Shown here piece after piece: positions 10,191 to 25,107 of a DNA stretch of 64,000 nucleotides (position 1 is the first letter of the stretch; every line of letters begins with the position of its first letter). The notes beneath the pieces are model-generated. The model searched no databases. It was not told where the DNA came from and worked only from the letters and a program-made list of their open reading frames with translations. The position numbers and the translations under genes were made by a program. Source of the DNA: Zonotrichia leucophrys gambelii (lineage: Eukaryota > Chordata > Aves > Passeriformes > Passerellidae); contig NC_088179.1 in NCBI RefSeq assembly GCF_028769735.1, positions 11,313,950 through 11,377,949 of the forward strand, given 5' to 3'.

Positions 10191-13100
10191 CTGAAAAGAA
10201 AACAAAGGGGTGGGGGAGAGGGAGAGAAAAAGGAACAACAAATTCAATCACATTGTAACAATTTTGGAATCAATAATTGCAAATGAACGGTATTAAGCAC
10301 TCAAAATGCAAACCAAGACTTCTGTGGGCTAACAGCAGATGAGAGCAAAGCAGATGGAGACTGGGGAGAACCAATTTGTTTTCAAGGTATCACACTGGAA
10401 ATAGTCTAGTGCCAGTCAGCAACACTTTTATACTAGAAGTGCCATAAACAATATTGTTTCCAGGCCAACAAAACATTAAAAGGTGGTAGGTGGATAAGAA
10501 AACTGCAGGGAAGATAGATAACTCTGAATTATTTATTGGCCATATGTCCTCAGAGCAGTTACATATTCGCAAATATCCTTGATAAAAAGTGCAGCTTTGT
10601 GGCTGAGGTTCAAATGGGTGCCACAAATCACAGCAGGTACCACACATGCAGCAGCAATTCTGTCTCAAACCACTGAGCACTTTCCTTCCTGGTGTAACCC
10701 TTCATAGCCAGGGCTGGAGCTGTGGCAAGAGCTCAGCAGTAGGAAACTTGTGGGCAGAATGGAAGTTGTCCCACAGAAAGAAACTGCTGCAGTTGGCCAA
10801 GGTCATCTCCTGTTTCCCACCCCTGAGTGTAGCCATCACAGGTGTTTTGGGATGGGACAGGATGCCACCAAAGCAAAGGGGCTGTGCACAATATAATTTG
10901 AGTGTCTCAGAGTTGTTATTAGCCAGCAGTCAGTTATATATCAGAACACCAGTAACTCCACGTTTGTATGTCCTTTTGCTTGTTGAAATGTTATATTGAA
11001 CAGATACAAAATAGCTCTAAGCCTCACAAACTAAGAAACATTTTCCATCTTTGTGTTCTTTTTCTTTGAGTATTGAGTACTTTTATGATCCTTGTCAAAG
11101 AAAATGTGCTGAGCTTGGCTTTGGATTCCAGAATGTGCCTTGGATAGATGGAAAATGACTAGTATTTTAAGAATTGGAATTTTAGAGTTTTTAAAAAATT
11201 GTGAATATTTTAAGCTTTGGGTATTAAGAATGCAATCCTTGTAGTCTGATGATTTTCATTTGGAAATAAGGCTTAGGGTTGAAATTCTGTATAAAGGATT
11301 TTCTTAACAGATGCATTGAAATAACATGAAGATGTGAAAACAGTTCTTGTGCTTTCAGTCTGCAGAAATGGCACAAGGTTCTCAAGGCATATGGGGGAGC
11401 ACCACAAATACGAGGGGGGAATGCTCAGGTACTACAACAGAAGTAACTAAAATCTCTTATCTCCAGTTATGCCATTAGCACCATCACCAATCAGTGAGAT
11501 GGTTTCTGCTGGAAGGTGCTGTTGATACAAGGACACAGAACCCTGGCAGCAGAGGAATTGGTGATCAGTAGCATGTTGCCATCTAAATTTTCTGTCCTTT
11601 CTCAGCTGTGGCTTTCTTAGACCAGGGGATCAGTTATAATTCTTTGTTCCTCTTGCCTAGAAACTTGTAGGTGTGTCTTGACAGCAAAGCAGCCACTTGG
11701 TGCTTTGATGTTTGTCCCAGCCAAGTACAAAGCCTGCAGCTGCTGCTCTGTTTTGCTTAGTGAATTATAAATCAGGAAATGATCTTTTGTGCCACTGGTG
11801 CTCTGGTCTGCATTGAGTGGTGAATTCAGAGAGGTCCTAGAATAAAGGAAAATGGTTCTGTTAGAATGATGGGCTCTCACCATGATAGGAACGCTCAGTA
11901 ACAAAACAGGCCATGGCATGGAGTGAGAATTTATTAGTCAAATGTAAGCCATAGTCAGTAAATGGTTTTTTTAAAGTATGTTAATCTTAGGGCAAGAAAA
12001 GTTGGCTTTATTAAGACTGGTTAGGGTTACAGTTTGCCCTCCAATCTACCAACAGATTTCAGGGATGAAGAAAACTAGAAGAAAGCATCCAATTCTTAAT
12101 GTAGTTATTTCAGGAACAAGTATGAAGTGACTCATTCTCACGGAAAAGTTTTTTTACTCAGTGTGCCCCCCATGGTTTTTAAAAGCACCATAACATGACA
12201 TATGCTCATTATACTTCTGTGGTTTCGAGTCTAAATCTTTCCAGAGCTCCTGTTTCCCTGCAGCTCAGAGAATATCTGCTTCTATTCTTCATTTCACATT
12301 ATTCTCTACTAGGGCTATTTATTTTTCTGGATATGTTTCTTTTTAGCACTAACTTTTAATCCTTTCAAGCATCCAAAATACACAGTAATTTACCTGAGGT
12401 TTTCTATATAAGATGCAACTTAACAGAACAGGATCTTACTCTGTTTATTCCACTACTTTCTGCCAAACCAATTATTTGACCTAAAAACAAAATGGCAAAG
12501 TTTAACATTGGAGAAAACTATCATTAAAGTTATAGTGCCTCTATTCTTCTTCCTTTTCCTTAGAGAGCAATTTGAGGTCTGCTGGCATGACTTGCCCTCT
12601 CTGCTATCTGCTCTCTGTGCTCTTTGTACAAAGGGAATGACTGCAGTTCATTAATAAGCAGTGTGGGTTTGATACTAAATTTCAAACTGTTTTCAGGTTT
12701 TAGAGGCTTTCTAAACGCTGAACGAGTTTAAGAAAAAAAAGGGGTTTATTTCTGTAAATTTGTATCAGAGGTGGATTAAGGGAGTCCTCAAAGTAAATTC
12801 AGCAGAAAACTGTTTCAGAGACTGATAAATGAACAGATTTAATGGCAAAGGCCTGCTTTATCTGCCAGCCAGAATGAGAAAGAGTGCAGGGGTAGGAGGG
12901 AGAGATTTTTGTTGGCTCGTCACTGAATACTTAATATTGTGTCTCACCTGTCCCAGTCCCTGCTGTCTGTGTGTGTGAGCTCGGTAAGCTCTGCCTCTCC
13001 TTCTGGTGGGAATAATACTTCACTTCCTGGCTGGATTCATTAGGATTAGCCAGCACTTTCTAGATTAGACAGCTGTTTAACAGATCTCTTTTTATTTCCA

Positions 13101-16100
13101 GTTTTTCTGTGTTTCCTTGAGCCAACAACATTGGACAGGCTCAAGTGCTTTCACAGCTTTCCAAAAAGGAAATACAGACAATATTTATTTATGCAATATA
13201 TTGCAAGTTGGGGTGGTAGTTTTTCTTGAAGCAGATAGAAAGATGAACAGTTTGTGTCAGTTGTACCACGCTAAGCTTTCCACTTCCCTCCCCTCTTATG
13301 CTGAGATCACTTTAGGATGAAAGCTCAGCATGACAAACACTTTCATTCTATACATTTCATAGGAATTTAATACTGAAAGTCTGCATTACAGATGGGCTTT
13401 TGCAATAGAAAGCATCCAGTCACATTTCCTGTTGCATCTTATTTGATTACTTTTTACATCTTCATTTATTAAAAAGATCTTTTTCTTCCTGTTAGTTTTC
13501 CCAGCCTGTAAGTACAGCACAATGTATTTTCCTTGGAAAAAAGAAATAAAATAGAAAGCATTGCAGCAAAATTTTTCCAGTAATTCATGCAAGTTTTTTG
13601 AGGAAAAATCTGTTGTTGAGGTTAAATCTTGTATCCTACTTTTGTTTCTGTCCAAACCTGATGTGGCAGCATCAAATAAAGAAATGCTAATCAGCCTTAA
13701 CTAGCAGAACAGCATAAAGATTCTTTGTTTTGATATAAGCCAAAGTGAAGCAACACCTGTATCAGATGAATTTTAGAAAAATGCATTATGCTGAGGAAGA
13801 TACATTCAAGCATCAGAAGCAAAGTGTGTGCAAACAGCTGAAAATTTCCAACCAAATTATGTAGAGTCAGTTATTAGAAATAACCAGTAAACAGACTGGT
13901 TTATTCCTGTCTTTTTGACCAACATGAAAATAATAATTTGAGAGGAACATTTCTTTGCACTTGCTAAGCCACAGGGCTTTCTTTAGCCAAGTGCCCTTCC
14001 TCCTCCTTGCCCTCCATCACGTGCCATGTAACACTGCACAATGTGAGAAAAGAAAAAAATACCTGAAAATACAGGAAGGTCAGATGTTCCCTAAAATACC
14101 TTCATTGAATACAGTGGGATCTCCCTCAGGTGATAAATAATTATAGAACTACATGGTGATTTCATCAGCTGCTAATTAAGAAAAATAAAGCAGGCCAGAA
14201 AAAAGTATTCTAGAGTTCAAGGTTGGTTTTAAGAGGGAAAGAAGGTTATTTTTCCTGAAATTATAATTATGCAGAAAAAGGTAGGTCACTACAGCATGTT
14301 GGAAAACTTGGATCTTTCAGAGAAGTGGATGGAATCAAACAGTTTCTGTTCCCACACAACTTTTTGGCTATATACTTTTCCTAAAAGTGTTGGAAGGAAG
14401 CAAAAACATCAGAGCTGTAATTCACTCCCAATATGTGTTTGAACTAGAAAGTCCATGCATGGCTCCAGACACCCACACCTTCTCTTGGCAAGTTGGCAGA
14501 GTCTGCTCAGGTGTCCTCACAAAAGATCCCCTCCCACAGGAGGAACAAGGAGTTGAACTATAAAGGTAAAAACAACTGGGGAAGTTTGGGATGTGACTGT
14601 GCCAAGCCAATAAATCACATATGAAACAGAGGTTTGCAGGCAGCTAAGGCAAAGCAAAGACACACCAGAGCAGGACGGCTTAAGGACTAGCAGAGGCAGC
14701 CAATTTTAACAGTTTTGAAACAAATATGCAGAGATCTAGATAAAAATTTCAAACAACAAACAAATGCATTTTTCAGATGTGTTAAAACAGTGATCAGTAC
14801 ATTGAAAGAACACAGAGGAGTCTTTTGTACATCCCTCTGTATAAATGAATCTGTCTCCATGGAATTTATTCCTGACAATATTTGCAAATTTTTAGACATT
14901 TAAGGTTCCTGAAGCAGAGACTTTGCAGAAATATAGATACTAAGCTTTCTATTTATATAGAGCTTTATATAACAGATGAAAAAATAAAAGGAACAAAAAA
15001 AGAAAGGTGCTGGTAGTTGGATTACTGCCCAAGTGGCCAGTGTCTGAACCTTCATTATGGATACCCAAAATTTTATTCTCCTTGGCAATACAGCAGGTCA
15101 TGGTTTTTATTCCACTTATAGCCTGGTTTCATCACTGCTATTATTAGTACTACTATTATTGTTTTTAATTCTAGAAAAAGATCTGGCAGTTGTTTCTATA
15201 AACTATTTTCTATCTGGGCTTACACTCTGTTTCTTTTTCTCTATGCCATGACTTATTTTCTTCCTCTGTTTTCTGACCTTACTTTGCTCCTTTGTAGGCT
15301 TTTCCAGAATGTCTAAAATACTAGAGAACATTTTATCTTGATTACTATAAACCAAGATAACACTTACTGTTGTTGTATATGAGCTTTTATTGCTTTTACA
15401 CTGGTAACCATTTGCAGTTTTCTTCTGTGTCCAAGCCTGAGCTGACACACAGCAGCAGCTTGTCAGAGAAAACAACAAATAGTTTGTGTTGTTCCAGGTA
15501 GACTTTCCCTAATGCAGATCTCAGTTGTCACCTAGCCCCAAACACCAGGGCCTGCAGAAAATCTGCCATCCTCCCTCCTTCTTCTCTGTCTCCCAGCCCA
15601 TCAACCTTAGGAATTCTGCTCTACCTCCCATGGGAGCCTTGGAAGCCATCTATCCTGCTGATCCCATTCTTGCCCTCAAATCCCACACCTGGGCCATACA
15701 GGACCTGCTGTCTCACCCACCTGGATGGGGCTGAGCTCAGCTTCAGGTGAGCAGGGACAGCTCTGGTGCCCAGGGACAGCTCTGCCAGTCCCTGCTGCTG
15801 AACACCCTGCATCCTTCTGAGCCTGCTCAGAGCTTGCTCTCTACAGGACTGCAGTCACTTTGCCTCACAGAAAGGAGACTGAGATGAGAGTGTGACAATG
15901 ATTAAGGACCTAATGGGCCTGCAGGCAGAGCAATTTCAAGTCTAACATCATCTCTGATCTGGTGTGGAGCTTCTCTGCCCCAGTGCACCTGAGCAATGGT
16001 GTGCACTGTCATCTGTACAAGTATCTTAGCTTCTCATTACCTTGTTCTAACCTGGTTTTATCTTTGACAGAAAGAAATCCTGATGAACAGCAACATGGGC

Positions 16101-17569
16101 TTAAAATCTATGCAAAAGAAAATTAAGGCTTTAACAGTAAAATTTGTTCACATATCTCTGAGGCTTGGCATAGGAATATTTCATTCTCAAATGACTGCTA
16201 TTGCTTCTAAATGCCTAATTTTCATAAATCTATTTGGAAATATCACAGTCATAGTGACAACTCTTTCCTGTCCCATATCTTTGAGAGGAATGAAGCACAT
16301 CAGCAGAAAACAGATGGCTGATAGTGGGCTGTCTGTGACAGCATGTGTTTCATTCTGTGTTATCCCTCTGACTGTCCTTATTTATGAGCTGATCATATCC
16401 AAAGGCACATAATTTACACATTTCTGTGCCTGCAACTATGATGCCTTCTCATTTGGATATCAGAACTGTAATTCAACTCACTAATATGTTTAATTTCCAT
16501 TCTTTTTAAGCCTTGCATGAAGAGGAAAGGCCTGTGTCTGTCTAGAGCAGCTTCAAGTCTGTCCCCCCAGTTAGGGAGCTTTCAGTGGCTTCAGCAACTG
16601 GGAAGATGCACATAGTGCTGAGAAAGCAGAAACAAAGAATCAACACCAAGGAAGAGATAAATGTATTTATGGTACTAATGCAAAGAGCCTGACTTCTCCC
16701 CTGCCTGGCATCTCTCTGTAATCACTTATGCTTATGCAAAATAGAACAAGGTAGAACAGTGCTGTAAAAAATATGCATTTTTTCTGCAAAGAAAACATGA
16801 CTGTGAAAGTTACAACCCATCAACCCTCTGAGTTAACAAGAAATAATGAACAAGTTAAAAATTCTTCAGTCAATATCTAGAAGGAAAAATGAAATAGTTT
16901 TCCATGTTATTTGAACCGAATCTGCTGGATGATGCTAATTGTGCCATAAGGGGAGTGAGATGTGCTGTGTGTGGTAAGACTCTTGCTAATGTTGGTTCAA
17001 GAGCCTCAGCAATCTTTTTGCCTCCCCACCCCTGATACCTGAGTTGGGAGCTATTGTCCTCTCCCAGCTCTTGCACTACTAAATTTACATTCTTCTTCAT
17101 TATTCACCTTTGTTATCTTTCAATTTTTTACTTGTGAGCCATTCATCTCCAAAGTTACTTAAAGAGCTGAAAAATATTTATCAGAAACATTTACACTACC
17201 TTCCCCTTATGTGACAGTTGTTCCCATTAGTGCAGGGTGATGAGACTCTGGAATAAGGATTTGCTGTGAAAATGATATATCTCTCTTGAAATCCAAAAAT
17301 TGACTTAATGTGCAATTCCAAGTATTCTGTGAGCATAAGCAAGAGTTTAATGTGTTCCTGGAGGCCTAATTCGATCCACACCTCAGGTTTGCTTGTACAA
17401 AAGTGGCAGAATGTGATACTATGGAACTAGGGAAGGTGATTACTGGAAGAATGGGTAATCTTAATTAACCCCCCCTTTTTCTACTACAATTTTTGAGATG
17501 ACTCAAGGATGAGGTAAGAAAGCCTTCCAAGTACACTAGTCTTTCACAGTGCCTTTGTTCCTGCAAACA

Positions 17570-17780
17570 AATGTTACATTTATCTGTGTCAATTGAACTC
17601 CACCTGCCTGTTGACAAAATGCTGTGGGCTGCTGGCTGCGTGCACGGAGCAGAGCGTTGGGACGCTGCAGCAGATTACCAGAAATCGCTGTGATTTACTG
17701 TCATCCTGCTCCAGAGGAGAAACTGCCTCACATTACCCTTACAGTGATGAGTGTCTGAGTAACTCCACTGATTCTGTGCA
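17570..17780. promoter_or_regulatory. Candidate conserved non-coding element with local CpG enrichment
   Basis: GGCTGCGTGCACGGAGCAGA, GCGTTGGGACGCTGCAGCAG and AAATCGCTG place at least five CpGs in about 70 bp of an intron that mostly lacks them; an E-box CACCTG lies beside them. No exon or repeat explains it. Confidence 0.3.
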
Positions 17781-20700
17781 GTTGGTATAAATGTGCATTG
17801 GCCTTACAAAAAAAGCAGGATATGACCCAAACACTTTAAGGAAGGTTTTAAGCAGTTTGGTTAGCCATGAAAAATCCTTTCTCTTATGGGCAACTAGCAG
17901 AGATTGAATTGAAAGAGTTTCCACTAAATCTTTATTAAATAGTAATTTTCTTATAATCAAAGAGCCCATGATTTTGTTCAGGAGCAGTTTAAGACTGAAA
18001 CAACAGAAAATGATGTATAGTTTATGCCAGATAGTATTCCCTTCATTTAGGCTTTGACTCATCCTCCTAACACTGCAGGAGAACCCACTAGACCTGTGAG
18101 CACTGTGAGATACCCAGGGATGAAAGCAGCATTTCCTTTGTGGTAACAGCTGCTTCTTATCCTTCACAAATGCACAGTCCTACTCACCTCACCCTCCTCC
18201 AGGCTTTAAACCAACTTGTCCCTGAGATTGAGCTGGTTAAACAGTGCTACAATACACTGTAATCTCTGAAATCCCTTGAATGAATGGGGACAAAGGAGTG
18301 AGGGGCAGTATCACATTATTCAGCTGATCAATGGAAGAGCATGTACAGCAGGTTCTTGTTTAATATTTAAAGGACTTTTTTCTTCTGTGACCTCTGCTTA
18401 TGAAAATCTGATGTGTTCAAGGCTACTGTACCCCCTGTCTTTTCACAGAGGACATCCCAGATTCCTGTTTGTGCTCAGCTCAACACTCCCAGAGACAGGG
18501 AGAGGAGGCTCTAAGTGCCCAGTCCTGCTCCCCTCGAGGAAAGCAGGCTGTGCTCTCCCTGCTTCTCCTCTTGTCAGTGGGACAGCAAAGGCCCCCACTG
18601 TCACCACTGCCCTGCCAAGCCTCAGCTGCCCCATGTCACTGCCTGAAGTGTAACGGGGGGTAAAGCCTACCTGGGAATGGTAAAGAGGAGGGACAGAATT
18701 GGGAGCATGCTGCTGGGAATGTGCTATAAAGAATTGAAAGGTTAAGTGAGAGAGCAGGAGAAAGAAAACTGTCTTTGTGATTTTTACCAGATGTCAGTTT
18801 TATAATCTACCAGTCATATATTCTACCATTATTAAAATATAATGTGCTAATTATATGCTTTCATAGATTTTTCTCAGGCACAAGGTGTAATTTTGTTTTT
18901 TCTTCTGTTTTTCCTGTTATCACCCTAAAATAAACTGTCTGTAACCCAAAAGTAATCTAGTGAAGTCAGACCATATAATAATCTATGTTTGCAACAAACC
19001 TAGACCTTAGTAAGCATGGGTACTCTGTTTTTTAAGAGATTTTTACACTACTGTTTGTGTTTAAATTATTGCATCCTAGACACAGCTAAGTGTGCTGCTA
19101 GAGGATGCAGGCAGTCCCTGGAGCAGCTGGGTAATCCACTCCCACTACTATGGGGCTGTGCCAAATTTCTGGCCTATCAACAGCCTTGGGCTTTTTCACT
19201 TGCAGAATGTTTTCTGTCAGATTTAGAAAGGAGCCCTTGGTCTACTGCCTTCTCTGAATTTCAGCATCTTTAGGAACTTCTGAACAGAGCCGGACACTGG
19301 GTAGCCTGGTGCTGAATGTAATTGATAGAGATAAGGTACAGAGAATCCCACAAAAATGAGAGTGGAAGGAGAAGGAAAGTATGCCTAAACTTTTTCTGTT
19401 TCAGTGTTCTCCGTTACTCTGCCTAAGACATTCTAATGTGTAACAAATAGGAAGAAATTGGTCTTTGGTATGTGGTATATCATCCTTGTATAGCCAGTGC
19501 ATGCAAAACAGATCCTTTCATAGTCAGAAGGGGGTAAAATGAGAAAAATCTACAGTTCATGTAGCTTTTTGATATCTGGAGTACAATTTGTCTATCTCCT
19601 ACCCAGATTCTTAGAGAGATTAAAAAAACCAAATTAATGGTCCAAGAAATATTGTTAATAGATGCAAACAAAATGGCCCACATGATTTCTAATGTGCCCA
19701 GACCATGCATTGGATGACCCCACCCCAGTCCTGACTTGAAACAGCCTAACCTTGAGGTTGTGCCAACCATCCCTTTTTCTTTAGCCCCATTTCACTCAGG
19801 TGAAGTTCCCTTCTCGCAGGTGACACAGTGCAGGGGTGTGAAGGGCAGGACAGCTCACTTGGAGCTGCTCTGCGTTAGCACTGCCAGCTGCCTGTGCAGC
19901 TTTCCTTTGCATTCACCATTAGCACTCCTCAAGGAGGGCTCACATCGTTTTTCCCTGGTGAAGACACACCCTGTGCTCTCAGTTGTCAGTTTCTGTGCTG
20001 CAGTTGAGAGCTCAGCTGCTGTGGGAATGGGATTTTCAAAGCTCCATAGTCCTATCGATTTTTGCATGTGCCCACCAAACAGCTGATAATTTCTGCCTCT
20101 TGCTAATCTGGATTTGAGATAAGCCAGTAATCTAAAGAAGAAAATCTTTTTAATCTCCTGAGCTGTTCAATCCCACCTACATTTCATTACTGAAAATATT
20201 TTCTATATTTTTCTTTTAAAAAATGGAATAGCTAGGGAAAAATGACTCAGGCATTGTCTGAATGAAATGCTATCCTGCATGATAACACAGCTTCTCTCAC
20301 AAATATTAGTTCCACTTCTATTGCTTTATAATAAATGGTTGCAGCTGTTGCCATGGCAATTTTAATTTTTAAAAATGGATCCAACTGAAGACAAGAAATG
20401 CAGCTGTTGTTATGAGAAAGTCTAAAATAAATCCAGATGTGAATTGTATGATCTAGTGTTGGCAGTAATAACGTCAGAAACAAAACACGTTACATGTTTT
20501 GTTTTCTTGATATACTGGAGCTGAGGATGGGGATTTAGGGATATTCTGAATTGTAAGTCTCTGTTTCTGATCCAAATATAGCAAATAAACAGAATGAAAT
20601 TTCACCTTAGGGAAAGGCACTTGCTAGAAAAGCTGGTCAGCCTTGCATAGAGAATGGCAGTAATATTCCTGTAGGAGAAAGGTGGGCCTGAAGCTCTCCT

Positions 20701-23700
20701 CTACCTTTCTGCTAATATGCTAACATTTTATTTTTTACAACTTATAAAAAGAAAAATCCCGGCCATGGTAGAACTCTTAGGATTGCATTATTCCCTATTG
20801 TTTACTACCTTATCACTCTACAGCCTGAAGTTCTTTAACCTGTTAGACCTTTAATGTGAGAACATGAAAACAAATTACTGGACAGTGCTTTACAAAGAAA
20901 CACAATCCAACAAGTCCCACTACATGCATTAATGGTCATCCACTGGAAAAACCCACTGTGCTGGGCAGGTAAATAGTCCATGTAAGTCTCTTCTGGGAAA
21001 AAAAAACATTTAAAGATAGAATTTCTGAGAAGGTGATAGAAGAATAGGTCCAGACTTATTTGAAAGTGAAGTTTACCTCTGGTGAGTGCTGGCTGAGGAG
21101 CAGTAGCTCCCACAGGAGCAGAGAGGTGTTGGGGGCAGCCTGTGAGTGTGACAGGGAGCAGAACCCGGGCAGGGCGGCACATGGGCTCAAAGGTGGCTTT
21201 GCATCCATCCTGGACCTTTTCTCCTTGCCTTGGAGCTGTAAAGGCTGCTCTGCCTGGAGCCCTTTGAAGCTGTGGCTGGCTCTCCACAGCCTGGGGGTTC
21301 ATTTCAGCAGCTTGGGGCTGCTGGACCTTGTGGAAATTGGTTTGCTCAGGCGTGAAGTCAGTGCTGATTACGGCACCTGCCAATAGCTCTTGGCAATCCG
21401 CAGGATTGCTGAACTTCACTCGTGGTAAAATTAAACAAAGAGAGGGAATCACCACTTAGGCAGGGAAGTTGATGTGGATAGAATTTCAGTCCCAAATTCT
21501 AAGGCAATTAAAACAGCAAAACCTTCTTTTTATCTATAAGGGTTACAGCAAGAAGAGAAAACAAGAAAACACAGAAAAAGATACACTCAGACACTCATTC
21601 TGTTTCTCTGACTTCCATCATTGGGGATATTTTACTCAAAATAACTGGAAGTCTGTATTTCTTTATCCTTTGTACAGGAATTTTGAATGATAAGTCACCT
21701 TTAAGCCTTACTACTTAAAAATGTTCTGCTTGAAGGAAATCTAAAAGTTAATGGGAATCTTGAAAATAATCTGGATAATAAAATCCTACCCATCCAAATT
21801 TCCTCAATATAAATCACTTGATCAAAGTGACCTAATACCAAACATACTGGATGAGAGGTTTAGCTTTGATAAGAATTAATTATTTGTAAGTACCCATGCT
21901 AAGGCTTTTGGACACACAGCTGCCAGCTGATTGTGAATTATTCCTCAGTGCTGAGACTGAAAGAGTTAAGGAACATCTTCCTTTGTTAAAATGAAGGTAT
22001 ATGCTATTGGCCTATCCAATGCACTGTGAAAAACCTCACAGAAATGACAGGCAGCCAAACAGATAATTTTTCTTTCTGGCTTTGTAAAGACTTCATTGAT
22101 TTACAGATAAACATGTAGTATAACACAATAATTTCCACCACTTAGTTTAAAAAGAAATACTTTCCCCAGACAGGAAGTTCTATGAGGCTTAAACACAGCT
22201 ATTAATAAGAGGAAAATTATTCTGCCTAGCTTCGTTACCCTCATAATTACTAGAATGTAGGAGTCTTGCCTCAGAAGCTTTTGCATTCACTTCACTCTAA
22301 CAATGCTCAGGGAAAACACTCTTCAAGCTATGGACTACGTCCTGCTAATGCTAGAAATAAAATGTAAAACTGTGAACATCCTATAATGAGAGTTTAGAAT
22401 TACCTTTTACCTTACTCTCTAGGAATAAAAACACTGTAATAAAGAAGACGTACACTGTTAAATGGTTCAGGAGGCTGATATATTTCTTCAGGAATATTTT
22501 CATCTAGCTGTAACCTTTTCCCAGTGTGTCTGAGGCAGGAACAGCAGCCTGGTAGGCACTCCATTATTCTCATTTCTCTCACTATTTCTTCTGGCTGTGC
22601 TTGCTACAGATCAGTTGAACAATGTGGAAAGAAAAACAGGTTGATTTCTTTTAAGTGAAAATAAAGTAAACTTTCAGTGAATGGGGATTCAAAATTAAAA
22701 TGCTTTAAAGTCTAAAACTATATTACTTTTGTGAGATTTTGCAATAGAGAAATTACTAAGGGCAAAATGTGAATATCAGTTTATTCTGTGTATTGTTGGG
22801 ATACTACTTTGTTCAAAGTTTTAATAATATTTAAACCTTCCTTTTAAAAATCCAAATTCTAGCATCACTATGTCTCCCCAGAAACGTGCTGAAATTTCAT
22901 TAGAAATCCAAATAACACATCCATACAGATACACACATGCACATTACATTCAGAATATGTAGATCATTATAATCAGCAATTAGTTAGGGAACATAATTGC
23001 CCTGAACACGGCAGAACTGAACCAGCTCTGTCACACGGAGCTCTCTCAGGGCCACTTGCACAACTGCTGCCCTGAGTGTTTTCTGTCTCTGTCACAGCTT
23101 GTGACTTTGCCAAAATGTCACCATTGAGACTACATTGCCACGTTGTATTTGAAATTGCCATGAAGAGTTTTTTTCTCTCTCTTTTTTATTCCCCTCTTTA
23201 AATTGGCATTCTGCAGAGCCATTATAGAGAGGCTACCTCTGTGCTTATCTTGGACAGAAACCTTACAACCACATAATTACAAAGCTTTCTCACTGAACCA
23301 CTTTGAAATTCAGACTTGAATTTCATTTCCAAGGGGAGGAAAGAGGAAATTATCCATCTGTTTCCTACATAGCTTTCACCCTTGTGAAAATGTGACAAAA
23401 TTATGCAAATTTTTAAAGGTTTCCAAAATGTTTAGTTGACAAATCTCAGTGGAGATCTCATAAACTTCATCAACTAAAAATCTACCAAGATCTCATTTTT
23501 TTAGGCATGTACCATCTAAAACTTAAATATGTGGCTTTTTCCCCTGCAGCTGCTGGTCCCTGGACTCAGCCAGCTGCTGTCCCCAGTGCTGTGACTGTCA
23601 CATCACCCCTCCTGTCCTCATTATCTCCTCTGTTTGTCACAATATAATAAGAAGGATAGTGAAGAGGTGCTTGCACCAGGAATGAAGTCAGGGTCTCTCT

Positions 23701-24365
23701 TGACTTTAGGGTATGAAGGAGGTTGGGGTTTACAGTCCTAGAAATAATAATATCTAGAAATAATTTCTTTTTATCTCAGGTGGGAGACCTAGGGACTGGA
23801 GAGTGCCACAGAAGTGGTGGAGTGGTCATGCAGCTCAGGGCAAAGGGTAGAGTGAGATGGAGATGCTGGCCATTGTCTTCTGGAAAGACAAAGGAGAGAA
23901 AGACTGAGACCAACAGAAAAGCAAGTGGAAACAAGGAGAGAGTGGAGTTTTGTTACCATTGGAATGAATCCCAAGAATAGAAATTTGCTGAGTCTCATCA
24001 TTGAAGCAGCTGTGAAGTGCAGTAACTGGAGGTTTGCAGTCACTCCTGCTGTGCCTGGCACTGAAGGAAGGCAGCTGATGCTGCTGTTATCAATTATTCT
24101 CTTTGCTCAAGTGACATTAGTATATCCTGAAACCATTAAAGTTCCTACTCCAAAAGGTGAAACATGCACACTGAAATGATGTCTTGGGTATGGAGAGAGG
24201 GGGGTGTCTGTGCATGAAAAAAATGAACTTAAAATAACATTTAATTAAAATGTTTACAAAAGGTACCTCTCCTTTGTAAGATATGAAAATTTTTGGGCAT
24301 TATGTAACTAGTGAGTGTCTGATAACATTTGCATTATTTTTATGTGCTTTATGGACAGTTCCTCA

Positions 24366-24389
24366 TGCATATATATATATATATATGCA
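24366..24389. repeat. (AT)9 microsatellite inside a perfect 24-bp palindrome
   Basis: TGC, nine AT units and GCA make a fully self-complementary 24-mer. Confidence 0.97.
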
Positions 24390-25041
24390 CATGCAAAAGA
24401 ATTTCATGAAGATTTGTGTCAGTTCTAACAGCCTCAGTAGTTCAAGGATTTGAGCCTTAAAAGATCAAGGCTTGCAGGAGGAAGCAATTTACCTGATATT
24501 GTTGGTAAAAAAGATATGCTTAGAGCAGGTCAGAATGATGAAATTCAAATTGAACTGTAGCACAGAGGTTCTGGAGTGGTTCACAGAGGGATCACAAGAG
24601 ACATCAGTCTTTCCCAGTGTTCCTGGGTAGCCACTGGAAATAGTCCATTCTCCCACAGTAGGAATGGGTTCTTTGTTCATGTAATCATAACCTGATGTCC
24701 AAGGAATAACAGCATTTTTATGGAGTATCCTGTTGTGACAAACTCTCTGTCTCTCTGAGATAGCTGTGCTCTCCAGGACTGTATTTCTGGGAAGGATTTG
24801 GGCAGTGAATAGAAATTGGTGGCTACCTAGCAAATGAAATGGCAGAAAGGACTCCCACACCTTTCTGACACACACTCCTCCTCTATCTTCTCTGCCAGGA
24901 GACAAGATATGTATGTTAATTTATTGCAAGAGCCAGGCAGACTCTTACATACAGTATTTCATCCAGAGAGGATGAAATCAGCTTTTTTTGGGAACACTTC
25001 AAGGGAAATAATATCAATACTATCATTTTAAAATAAAAGGG

Positions 25042-25107
25042 GTTGTCTCTGTAAGTAGAATCAGACTCTGTATGAGTTGTCTCTGTAAGTAGAATGAGAC
25101 TCTGTAC
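25042..25107. repeat. 34-bp tandem duplication (two copies)
   Basis: GTTGTCTCTGTAAGTAGAAT, then (C/G)AGACTCTGTA, appears at 25042-25075 and again at 25076-25107 with a single clear internal difference. Recent local duplication. Confidence 0.93.

Noticed and set aside
16083..16412. 109-codon plus-strand hydrophobic ORF
   Set aside because: AT-rich chance frame; no family match, no splice or start context.
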